Positions 1 through 5,608 of a stretch of 5,608 bases of DNA are shown piece after piece; within the stretch, counting starts at the first letter, position 1; each line of letters starts with the position of its first letter. The DNA comes from DATKMS01 sp041497995. Its GTDB lineage: Bacteria > Desulfobacterota > Binatia > HRBIN30. The stretch spans positions 1 through 5,608 of the forward strand of contig JBGQHM010000431.1 in NCBI GenBank assembly GCA_041497995.1, in the 5' to 3' direction. Under the pieces are notes generated by a model that saw only the letters and a program-made list of their open reading frames with translations, made no database searches and had not been told where the DNA came from. The translations under genes were made by a program, and so were the position numbers.

Positions 1-1
1 C

Positions 2-2299
2 GATCTGCGCTCCAGCGCGCGCGAGATCACTAGCGAGATCGCCGCGCAGAAGAGTGGCGGCAGCTTCAACGCGGCGGCACAACAGCGCGCGGTCGAGCGG
101 CTGGGAAAGCTGGCGCTGGCGTTCATCAGCGTGAGCGACCGCGCCAGCAACGCAGGTGGCGGTGAGCGCAGCGCGCTGACCGGTGCCTACGAGGCCATCG
201 CCACGCCGCTTGATGATATCTACGACCGCAACGTCGGCGACCTCGAACGCAAGGCTAAGCAGATCATGGATCAGGACGGCGACCTGGATGCGCTCTACGA
301 AACGCCGGCGTTCAAAGAAGAGCAGGCCGTCGCCTCGCAAGCGCTCTACTTTCTCAACTGGCTGCACTACTACGGCGCGCGGCTCTACGACGGCGCACAA
401 CACAAGGAGCTCCTCGAAAAAGCGCAGCGTGGCTTCTCCGAGTTCGCCGTCGGCGACCGGCGCAGCGAGTTGCTGATAGAGAGTTTGCTCGGCCGCGGCC
501 TCACCAATTTGGAGCTCGGCAATACAGAGTATGCGGTCCACGACCTGCAAGCGGTGGCGAATGATCCGCAAGCGTCGCCGGAGCGCAGGTCGAAGGCACG
601 GCTGGCGCTGCTCGATGCGCAGGTGCGCGCCGGCAACATCACCGAAGCACTGCGCCTCTCCGACCAGTTGATGGGCAGTGGCGAGCGCGGGGAAGACAAC
701 GTCGTCCGCTACCTGCGCATCCGCGCGCTGCTCGCGGGGGTGAAGAAGTCCTCCGGCGCCGAGGCGGAACGCTACCGGCAGCAAGCACTGTCGCTCATGG
801 ATCAACTGCGCAAGGCCGGACCTGGCTGGGAAGAGAAAGTCGCAGCGCTCGCGCAGACGAGCATCGAAAACCCGGAGAAGTGGGCGGACAACGCCAACAA
901 TCCGTTTGCGCGCTGGGAAGTTGCCAAGATGCTGGTGCAGAAGGGCGACTACAAGCAAGCCATGCCGCTGCTCGAAGGGTTTGTGACCAGCCCCGACGCC
1001 GAAATGCGCAAGCATCGGGGTGAAGCGCAGTACTTCCTCGGGCTCGCCAAGTTCCAAGCCGGACAGTACCAAGAAGCCGCCGACCAGCTCGATGCGGCAC
1101 TCAAGGAAGAGAACCCTTCATACGGCGCCGACGCATCGTACATGCGCTTCAAGGCGCTGGAATCCGTGATCGCGAAGAATCCGAAGGCTGACGTGACCGC
1201 ACAGTTCGAGCAGGACATTCGCGACTACGTGTCCCGCTATCCAAGCCACAAGTCCGCCTTCGAAGCGCAATTCCGCCTCGGTGAGCTGCTGCAGGCGCAG
1301 CACAAGTTCGCCGACGCTGTGCAAGCGTACGCCAAAGTCGCCGGCGACCCCGGCTTCGAGCTGCGTGCTCAGTTCGCCACGCTGCAGTGCGACTTCGAGC
1401 TGCTGCAGGCCGCGGATTCACGCGCGCCGGGCAACCAGCGCGCAGCGCTGCTCAAGAGCATTGGCACCGGCCTGCAGAATTTCGACAAGCAGGCGGCCGA
1501 GCTCGAAAAGCGCAAGACGGCCGGCGATCAGGTGCAGCTCGCTCCGATGCGCGCCAAAGTCACGGTGATGCAGGCGGTCTTCACCACTCTGCAACCCGAG
1601 CCCAACGATCAGGCGATCCTCGACACGCTCAACGGTTTCGAAAAGAAGTACCCGGACCAGAAAGATCTGCTGCCCCAAGTGGCCCGGCTCCGACTGAGCG
1701 CGGATCAACACCTCGGCCGCTTTGCTGATGCCGAGGCGGAAGTCAACGCGCACGGCCCGCTGCTGCTCGCCAGCGTGGGAGCGCCGGCGATCGAGGATCT
1801 TGCCGTCGGCTTCGTGCGTGACGGCGCACGGCGCAACGGCAAGGGCGACGCCGCCGCCAACCAGGCAGCGCAGCAAGTGGCGCTGCGGCTGTACGAACAG
1901 CTGGTGTCCGACAACGAGGGCTCCGGCAAGGCCAAGTTGACGCTCGCACGCCTCTACGAGAACAGCGGCGACCTCAAGAAGGCGTCGGCGCTCTACACGG
2001 AGACCCTGCAAGCCAACGCCACCTCAACCGCTGCCCTCCGCGGACTAGGCCGCATCGCCGAAGCGGAGAAGCGCCTGCCGGAGGCGATCGGTCTGTGGCA
2101 GCAACTCGGCAAAGCCGTCAAGGCCGGCGACGCCCCGTGGTACGAGAGCAACTACGAAGTCGCGCGCCTGACGCAGGCGATGGGCAAGAAGAAAGAATCC
2201 TGCGACCAGCTCGAGCAGCTCAAGCCAGCCATGCCCGGTCTATCCGACGCCGATCTGCGCAAGAAGCTCGACGAGTTGTACAAACAGGTCTGCGGATAG
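2..2299 (+). CDS. Large TPR-repeat protein, 5' end cut by window edge
   Basis: C-terminal 765 residues of a tetratricopeptide-repeat protein; TPR arrays form helical scaffolds for protein-protein contacts, and no enzymatic domain is visible. The frame has no stop from base 2 onward. A GTG at 131 is the first possible start inside the window, but no Shine-Dalgarno sequence precedes it and the upstream codons look like ordinary protein (ending LGKLALAFIS), so 131 is probably an internal Val. Helical pairs with TPR-like W/L-G-Y-A-A spacing lie near nt 476-571, 590-685, 899-994, 1019-1114 (YFLGLAKFQAGQYQEAADQL), 1256-1351 (FRLGELLQAQHKFADAVQAY), 1925-2020 (LTLARLYENSGDLKKASALY) and 2021-2116, with a degenerate one near 2147-2242. 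The stretch from about 1360 to 1900 is helical but less TPR-like. It ends in Cys-Gly and TAG at 2297-2299. Any signal peptide or lipobox would lie outside the window, so its location in the cell cannot be judged. I do not recognise a named family; the TPR assignment is firm, the role unknown. Confidence 0.88.
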   Translation, partial: DLRSSAREITSEIAAQKSGGSFNAAAQQRAVERLGKLALAFISVSDRASNAGGGERSALTGAYEAIATPLDDIYDRNVGDLERKAKQIMDQDGDLDALYETPAFKEEQAVASQALYFLNWLHYYGARLYDGAQHKELLEKAQRGFSEFAVGDRRSELLIESLLGRGLTNLELGNTEYAVHDLQAVANDPQASPERRSKARLALLDAQVRAGNITEALRLSDQLMGSGERGEDNVVRYLRIRALLAGVKKSSGAEAERYRQQALSLMDQLRKAGPGWEEKVAALAQTSIENPEKWADNANNPFARWEVAKMLVQKGDYKQAMPLLEGFVTSPDAEMRKHRGEAQYFLGLAKFQAGQYQEAADQLDAALKEENPSYGADASYMRFKALESVIAKNPKADVTAQFEQDIRDYVSRYPSHKSAFEAQFRLGELLQAQHKFADAVQAYAKVAGDPGFELRAQFATLQCDFELLQAADSRAPGNQRAALLKSIGTGLQNFDKQAAELEKRKTAGDQVQLAPMRAKVTVMQAVFTTLQPEPNDQAILDTLNGFEKKYPDQKDLLPQVARLRLSADQHLGRFADAEAEVNAHGPLLLASVGAPAIEDLAVGFVRDGARRNGKGDAAANQAAQQVALRLYEQLVSDNEGSGKAKLTLARLYENSGDLKKASALYTETLQANATSTAALRGLGRIAEAEKRLPEAIGLWQQLGKAVKAGDAPWYESNYEVARLTQAMGKKKESCDQLEQLKPAMPGLSDADLRKKLDELYKQVCG

Positions 2300-2319
2300 A
2301 GACGTACGCGCCTGCATTG
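2300..2319. other. 20-bp convergent intergenic gap
   Basis: The stop codons of the TPR gene (TAG, 2297-2299) and the dehydrogenase gene (complement TAG, 2320-2322) face each other across 20 bp. I see no stem-loop followed by a T-run on either strand here. Transcription from either side must end inside the opposing gene, by Rho, or through a signal I cannot recognise. Confidence 0.8.
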
Positions 2320-3360
2320 CTACGGTTGCAACACTACCTTCAAGCAACCGTCTTCGCGGCCGCCGAACAACGCGTAGGCCTTCTCGCCCTCCGCCAACGG
2401 GAGATGGTGGGAGATGAGCGCGGTCGGGTCCAAACGACCGCTGCGAATGAGCGGTACCAGCGCCGGGATGAAGCGCGGCACATTGACCAGCCCGACGCGG
2501 AAGGTCAGGTCCTTCATGAACGCTGTGCCCATCGGAAATGCAAAGTCCTGTTGGATGAGCACGCCGACGACCGACACCGTCCCGCCCGTTCGCACCAGCT
2601 CGAACGCCAGGTGCACGGTCTCCTGCGCACCGACGGCCTCGATCACTGCGTGCGCTCCCTGTCCGTCGGTGGCATCGAGCACCCGCTGCCGCACGTCCTC
2701 CTTGCTCGCGTCGATCGGGACCGCGCCGTAGCTGCGCGCCTTCTCCAATCGATACCCGATGCGGTCGACCGCGAGGACGGCCGCCGGACCGAACAGTTGT
2801 GCCGAGAGCAGCGCGAACAAGCCGACGGGGCCGCAGCCGATGATCACCACCGTCTGCCCCGGCTTGATGTTGGCATTCTCAGCGGCGTAGTAGCCGGTCG
2901 GTAGAATGTCGGTCAGGAACAGCACCTGCTCGTCGCTGAGATCCGAGGGAGTCGCCCACAGATTGACGTCGGCGTTGGGCACGGCGATCAACTCGGCTTG
3001 TCCGCCGGGCAGATCACTCGAGAAGCCGTACACCTTATTGAGGAAGGTCAGGCATCCCACCGGATAGCCGCGACGGCACGGGTCGCAGTCACCGCAGCCG
3101 ACGACGCCGGGGACGATGACCCGATCCCCCTTTCGGAAGCGCCGCGCGTCGGCGCCAACGTCTTCAACCACTCCAACGCATTCGTGGCCGATGACGACAC
3201 CAGGCTCGGACGGCACGGTGCCGTGCACGAGGTGCAGGTCGGAACCGCAGATCGATGCGCGCGTCACCCGGATCAATGCCGAGCGTCGATCGCGCAGGCC
3301 GGGATCGGGAACGGTTTCAACACGAATGTCGTGTGGTCCATGAAAGACGATGGCGCGCAT
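2320..3360 (-). CDS. Zinc-dependent alcohol dehydrogenase, formaldehyde-dehydrogenase-like
   Basis: Complete 346-residue medium-chain dehydrogenase/reductase, the usual family length. It probably oxidises an alcohol or aldehyde adduct with NAD+ in the cytoplasm; the substrate cannot be read from sequence. The GroES-like N-terminal half has Cys38 (SICGSDLH, nt 3247-3249) and the GHE motif at 58-60 (His59). Asp151 in LTDILPTGYYAA (nt 2908-2910) fills the third catalytic zinc position in the manner of formaldehyde-dehydrogenase-like members. Four structural-zinc cysteines are intact: 89, 92, 95 and 103 (nt 3052-3096). The Rossmann half has GCGPVG at 175-180 (nt 2821-2838), and Asp199 in LAVDR at the end of the second strand favours NAD over NADP. 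The end, CLKVVLQP, is typical of this subgroup. ATG at 3358-3360 gives the usual start MRAIVFHGP, although no clear Shine-Dalgarno precedes it. FDH-like, threonine/sorbitol-type and other MDR enzymes share these motifs, so the class is firm and the reaction is not. It converges with the TPR gene and follows the repeat-protein gene on the same strand after 58 bp. Confidence 0.93.
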   Translation of the reverse strand: MRAIVFHGPHDIRVETVPDPGLRDRRSALIRVTRASICGSDLHLVHGTVPSEPGVVIGHECVGVVEDVGADARRFRKGDRVIVPGVVGCGDCDPCRRGYPVGCLTFLNKVYGFSSDLPGGQAELIAVPNADVNLWATPSDLSDEQVLFLTDILPTGYYAAENANIKPGQTVVIIGCGPVGLFALLSAQLFGPAAVLAVDRIGYRLEKARSYGAVPIDASKEDVRQRVLDATDGQGAHAVIEAVGAQETVHLAFELVRTGGTVSVVGVLIQQDFAFPMGTAFMKDLTFRVGLVNVPRFIPALVPLIRSGRLDPTALISHHLPLAEGEKAYALFGGREDGCLKVVLQP

Positions 3361-3418
3361 AGCGCGGCACCATACAACAGCCGCGCGTCGGGCACCACGC
3401 CCGCGGGGCGCGTGGTGC
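3361..3418. other. 58-bp spacer between the two minus-strand genes
   Basis: This spacer separates the repeat-protein stop from the dehydrogenase start. It is mostly occupied by the GC-rich hairpin. Only 30 bp (3361-3390) remain before the dehydrogenase ATG. On the minus strand these hold a weakly AT-richer patch (CTGTTGTATGG) but no convincing -35/-10 pair and no Shine-Dalgarno. A dehydrogenase promoter may overlap the hairpin or the end of the upstream gene, or expression may be by read-through. Confidence 0.6.
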
Positions 3419-3419
3419 C
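3391..3419 (-). terminator. GC-rich hairpin after the repeat-protein gene; terminator or REP-like palindrome
   Basis: Perfect 10-bp inverted repeat: GGCACCACGC at 3391-3400 pairs with GCGTGGTGCC at 3410-3419, with a 9-base loop that can add two more G-C pairs past a one-base bulge. The arm starts at the last base of the stop codon (complement TAG, 3419-3421) of the minus-strand repeat-protein gene, as expected for an intrinsic terminator of that gene. No T-run follows on either strand, so it is not a classical Rho-independent terminator. A dispersed REP-type intergenic palindrome, or a 3'-end stabilising stem, fits equally well. The dehydrogenase start codon lies 30 bp downstream. Confidence 0.5.
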
Positions 3420-5608
3420 TACGGTGTGAAGTTGAGGTTGAAGATCAGGGTGCCGCCGTTGCTCGTGTAGGCGGTGACCATGAAGGAATACGTTGTCCCA
3501 CTGGTGACTGCGAACGTCACCTGCGACTGCGAGACCAGGGGCGCGTCATCGTTGCACGCTGCCTCGCTCAGACTCCCACAGGAACCCGTGAAGACAGACA
3601 GGATCGTGTCGTAGTTGCTGCCAAGGGTGCTGACCGTCACCGTGCCGTTGCTCGGTGCGGTGAAGCGATACCACACGCTCTTGCCGCGGCTGTGATTGCC
3701 ACAGCTCGGCATCGGATCGGTTGCGTCGGTGGTTGCAAGGGTCGTTGCCTGGCTATTCGTATAGGCGACGTTGCCCACAACAGTCGCTGTACTGCACAGG
3801 TCATTCGGCACGGCGAGCGGTGTGGAGGTCGGCGTGACCGTGACCGTCGGCGTCAGCGTGAGCGTCGGCGTGATGGTGGGCGTGCGCGTCACCGTGGGAG
3901 TCAGAGTAACCGTGGGAGTCAGAGTCACCGTCGGCGTGATGCTGGGCGTCGGGGTGATCGTTCCCGTGGGCGTGATCGTACGCGTCAGCGTGATCGTCGG
4001 CGTCTGTGTGTTGGTCGGCGTCACCGTTGGCGTCAAGGTTGGGGTGAACGTAGGTGGTGGGGTGAGCGTCGGGGTCGGCGTGTTCACGACCAGGAAGGTC
4101 AAGTTGAAGGTGAGCGCTCCCCCGTTGCCGCTGTAGGCGCTGACCATGAAGAAGTACGTCACCGCACCGGTCGCCGTGAAGGACACTCGGGACTGCGAGC
4201 TGCCCGGGATGTCGTCACCGCACCCGCCGGCAACCGCCGTAAACGCACCGCAGCCACCCGTGAACGTGGACAGGATGGTGTCGTAGGAGCTGCCGATAGT
4301 GTCTGCCGTCAGGATGCCCGCCGTCGGCGCAGTGAAGCGGTACCACACCGTCTTCAGCCGGCTGCCGTTGCCGCATCCCACTGGCGGGTCGGCGGCTTCC
4401 ATGGTTGCCAGGCTGGTGTTCACACTGTTGGTGTACGGCGCACTGGGAATGTTCGTCGCGTTGCTGCACGCATCGTTTCCGGTCGCGCCGGCGGGGGTGG
4501 CGGTCGAGGTGTTGGTGGGCCCTGAGGCCGCTGTCGGCGTGGGGGTGTTGCTCGCGCCTGCTACCGGCGTGGCCGTGCGCGTCACCGTCGGCGTTTGCGT
4601 ACTTGTCAGAGTGGGGCTCTGTGTGCCCGTGACCGGCACGCCTTGGAACGTGAGATGGAAGACGAGATTGCCACCGTTCCCGCTGTAGGCGCTCACCATG
4701 AAGAAGTAGGTCGTACCGCCGGTGGCGGCAAACGACACTCGCGACTGCGCGCTACCGGGCACGTCATCACTGCACCCGCCGGACAACGGCGAGAAGGCGC
4801 CGCATGCTCCGGTAAAGGCCGACAGAATGGTGTCGTAGTCGCTCCCGAACGTGTCCGCGATAATCGTACCTGCCGCCGGGGCGGTGAAGCGGTACCACAC
4901 CGACTTGAGCTCACTGTTGTTCCCGCAGCCGGGCATGGGATCGGTAGCGTCCATCGTTGCGGCGACAGTGTTCGCGCTGTTCGTGTAGGGGGCGCTGGGA
5001 ATGATCGTCGCGTTCCCGCACGCATCGTTGCCGGCAGCGCCATTGGGGGAGGGGGTCGGTGTATTGCTGGCTCCCGGCACCGCTGTAAGTGTTCGCGTCG
5101 CAGTGGGAGTGTTGGTCGCTCCCACCACCGGCGTTGGTGTCCGCGTCGCCGTGCGCGTCTGGGTCGCTGTCGCGGTGTTCGCGGGGAGCGGGGTGCTGGT
5201 ACGCGTGATCGTCGGACTAAGCGTTGGTGTGGAGGTTGACCCTGCCGGCGGCGAAAACTGCAAGCTGAAGAGGGCGCTGCCCGCGGTGCCGCTCTTCGCA
5301 CTCACCATGAAGAAATACGTCGTGCCGCCCGTGACGGACAGCGGAACCCGCGACTGCGGGGTCATGAAGGCATCGTCGTTGCACGCGCCCGCCACGGCAA
5401 CGAGCGCCGGGCAGGTACCCGTGTACACGGACAAGATGGTGTCGTAGTTGCTGCCCAAGGTGTAGGCGATGACGGTGCCGTTCGATGGCGGCGTGAACAC
5501 GTACCAGATGCTTCGGGCCTTGCTGTTGTTGCCGCACGGGGGTGCCGGGTCGCTGGCGCTAGTGGTCGCGAGGGCAGCTGTGACGGTCTCGCTGAACGGC
5601 GTGGTGGA
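3419..5608 (-). CDS. Modular secreted-type protein: four PPC-like domains joined by Thr/Pro linkers, 5' end cut by window edge
   Basis: C-terminal 729 residues of a repetitive protein, probably exported. Four copies of a beta-rich domain are seen from N to C: nt 5608-5255 (cut), 5029-4646, 4477-4094 and 3805-3428. Each runs NDxC, PYTNS, GCGN, VWYRFTAP, GSxYDTILSxFTG, DD, QSRV, TYxFMVxAY and NLxF. The YDTIL...C-x-DD pattern resembles bacterial pre-peptidase C-terminal (PPC)-type domains, which are extracellular and often bind calcium or substrate; that link is by motif resemblance only. Thr/Pro-rich linkers of about 75, 56 and 96 residues separate the copies. A GTG at 5498-5500 could be taken as a start, but the frame runs on to the right edge, and the preceding residues (CGNNSKARSIWY) match the same part of the other copies, so it is internal. 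The protein stops two residues after the last domain, with no LPXTG, PEP-CTERM or membrane anchor at the C-terminus. No catalytic domain is visible; one could lie upstream, and the N-terminal signal is outside the window. Role unknown: adhesion, substrate binding or surface display are guesses. Confidence 0.9.
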   Translation of the reverse strand, partial: STTPFSETVTAALATTSASDPAPPCGNNSKARSIWYVFTPPSNGTVIAYTLGSNYDTILSVYTGTCPALVAVAGACNDDAFMTPQSRVPLSVTGGTTYFFMVSAKSGTAGSALFSLQFSPPAGSTSTPTLSPTITRTSTPLPANTATATQTRTATRTPTPVVGATNTPTATRTLTAVPGASNTPTPSPNGAAGNDACGNATIIPSAPYTNSANTVAATMDATDPMPGCGNNSELKSVWYRFTAPAAGTIIADTFGSDYDTILSAFTGACGAFSPLSGGCSDDVPGSAQSRVSFAATGGTTYFFMVSAYSGNGGNLVFHLTFQGVPVTGTQSPTLTSTQTPTVTRTATPVAGASNTPTPTAASGPTNTSTATPAGATGNDACSNATNIPSAPYTNSVNTSLATMEAADPPVGCGNGSRLKTVWYRFTAPTAGILTADTIGSSYDTILSTFTGGCGAFTAVAGGCGDDIPGSSQSRVSFTATGAVTYFFMVSAYSGNGGALTFNLTFLVVNTPTPTLTPPPTFTPTLTPTVTPTNTQTPTITLTRTITPTGTITPTPSITPTVTLTPTVTLTPTVTRTPTITPTLTLTPTVTVTPTSTPLAVPNDLCSTATVVGNVAYTNSQATTLATTDATDPMPSCGNHSRGKSVWYRFTAPSNGTVTVSTLGSNYDTILSVFTGSCGSLSEAACNDDAPLVSQSQVTFAVTSGTTYSFMVTAYTSNGGTLIFNLNFTP
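3428..3805 (-). repeat. Domain copy 4 (126 residues, C-terminal)
   Basis: Last copy, NDLCSTAT to LIFNLNF, followed only by Thr-Pro and the stop codon. It keeps the four cysteine positions (NDLC, SCGN, SCGS, ACNDD). In its central part (SNGTVTVSTLGSNYDTILSV) it is closer to copy 1 than to copies 2 and 3, so the array reads as outer-type, inner, inner, outer-type. Confidence 0.85.
3806..4093 (-). repeat. Thr/Pro linker 3 with 6-bp periodicity (about 96 residues)
   Basis: Linker between copies 3 and 4. Across nt 4081-3821 every second residue is Thr: 42 of 44 alternate positions, the exceptions being one Pro and one Ser. The in-between residues are Pro, Val, Leu, Ile and a few others. The DNA therefore has a 6-bp period; on the plus strand it reads as runs of GTnnnn. 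Such a tract is a candidate for length variation by slippage and, in the protein, for an extended stalk. Confidence 0.85.
3891..3926. repeat. Two tandem 18-bp units inside linker 3
   Basis: Adjacent 18-base units at 3891-3908 and 3909-3926 (ACCGTGGGAGTCAGAGTA, then the same ending in C) differ at one base only. Surrounding hexamers are more diverged at synonymous positions, so this pair looks like the most recent expansion in the tract. Each unit encodes six residues of the alternating-Thr pattern. Confidence 0.85.
4094..4477 (-). repeat. Domain copy 3 (128 residues)
   Basis: Complete copy from NDACSNAT to LTFNLTF, the same length as copy 2 and alignable without gaps. The four cysteine positions are kept (NDAC, GCGN, GCGAF, GGCGDD). 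Followed directly by the longest linker. Confidence 0.85.
4478..4645 (-). repeat. Thr/Pro linker 2 (about 56 residues)
   Basis: Shortest of the three linkers, between domain copies 2 and 3. It starts after QGVPVTGTQ and holds TQTPTVTRTATPVAGASNTP-type sequence, sharing the VxGAxNTPT module with linker 1. The composition is Thr, Pro, Ala and Ser with almost no charged residues. Confidence 0.8.
4646..5029 (-). repeat. Domain copy 2 (128 residues)
   Basis: Complete copy from NDACGNAT to LVFHLTF with four cysteines (NDAC, GCGN, ACGAF, GGCSDD). By hand alignment without gaps it matches copy 3 at about 95 of 128 residues, far closer than either matches copies 1 or 4. This suggests copies 2 and 3 arose by a later duplication. 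Confidence 0.85.
5030..5254 (-). repeat. Thr/Pro linker 1 (about 75 residues)
   Basis: Low-complexity linker rich in Thr, Pro, Ser, Ala and Arg between domain copies 1 and 2. It includes two spaced GA(T/S)NTPT modules (VVGATNTPT and VPGASNTPT), a shorter peptide repeat that recurs in linker 2 (VAGASNTPT). It is probably extended and solvent-exposed. Confidence 0.8.
5255..5608 (-). repeat. Domain copy 1 (118 residues visible, cut)
   Basis: First visible copy, starting in STTPFSETV, which aligns with PSAPYTNSANT of copy 2; about ten residues of the domain lie beyond the window. It is the most divergent in its middle (TCPALVAVAGACNDDAFMTP) and has AKSGTAGSALF where the others have AYxxNGGxLxF. 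The positional cysteines in PPCGN, GTCPA and GACNDD are kept; the NDxC cysteine would lie off the edge. Confidence 0.85.

Noticed and set aside
1418..2011. 197-codon minus-strand frame inside the TPR gene
   Set aside because: Antisense shadow of a codon-biased gene; no motif is recognisable and no ribosome-binding site was seen.
2325..2332. GTTGCAAC palindrome near the dehydrogenase stop as a terminator stem
   Set aside because: Only four base pairs with no loop, lying within the coding sequence and with no T-run.
2095..2904. 269-codon plus-strand frame overlapping the end of the TPR gene and antisense to the dehydrogenase
   Set aside because: It overlaps two well-supported genes, has Arg/Gln/Ala/His-rich shadow composition, and shows no recognisable domain.
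3771..4136. Plus-strand frame reading as Val-Gly-Val-Thr-Val repeats, elastin-like in look
   Set aside because: It is the complementary reading of the 6-bp-periodic Thr tract; the period alone creates the pattern, and it ends soon after the tract.
3350..4525. Long plus-strand open frame (391 codons) antisense to the repeat-protein gene
   Set aside because: It has an Arg/Gly-rich composition typical of a shadow frame in high-GC DNA and crosses the hairpin and domain boundaries. The minus-strand frame shows conserved repeats with meaningful motifs.
3477..5312. Regularly recurring short repeats (ACCATGAAG and neighbours) as a possible CRISPR-like array
   Set aside because: Spacing is 552-666 bp, all multiples of 3, and the repeats encode the same conserved peptide (FMV region) of a protein domain. 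They are domain duplications, not spaced repeats.
2..5608. A multi-gene defence, biosynthetic or secretion system
   Set aside because: The three genes differ in type and orientation and show no partner genes of any known system. Proximity alone does not support a shared function.

Overview
The window reads as a piece of a high-G+C bacterial chromosome. It carries three protein genes and almost no spare DNA: one gene on the plus strand, cut by the left edge, then two on the minus strand, the second cut by the right edge. Third codon positions are strongly G/C. The gene types (a large TPR protein, a formaldehyde-dehydrogenase-like zinc oxidoreductase and a secreted-type protein with Thr/Pro-rich linkers) suit an environmental bacterium of the deltaproteobacterial, Binatota or Myxococcota kind. 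That placement is inference from gene style, as no taxonomic marker is present.

Region 1 (2-2299, plus) is the C-terminal 765 residues of a TPR-repeat protein. Its frame is open from the left edge, so the true start lies outside. The next gene converges on it with only 20 bp between the two stop codons (2300-2319).

Region 2 (2320-3360, minus) is a complete 346-residue zinc-dependent medium-chain dehydrogenase of the formaldehyde-dehydrogenase-like group. The catalytic and structural zinc ligands and the NAD-binding glycine motif are all visible.

Region 3 (3361-3418) is a 58-bp spacer holding a strong inverted repeat directly after the stop codon of the next gene. It is probably that gene's terminator or a REP-like palindrome.

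Region 4 (3419-5608, minus) is the C-terminal 729 residues of a repetitive, probably exported protein. It has four copies of a domain of about 127 residues (the outermost is cut by the right edge), joined by Thr/Pro-rich linkers of about 75, 56 and 96 residues. The longest linker has Thr at nearly every second residue, giving a 6-bp period in the DNA.

No tRNA, rRNA, CRISPR array, insertion sequence or phage gene was seen. The three genes show no evident shared pathway. The two minus-strand genes lie in series but are separated by the hairpin, so they are probably independent units. The repetitive linker protein is the most unusual object here. I see no convincing evidence of a new multi-gene system.
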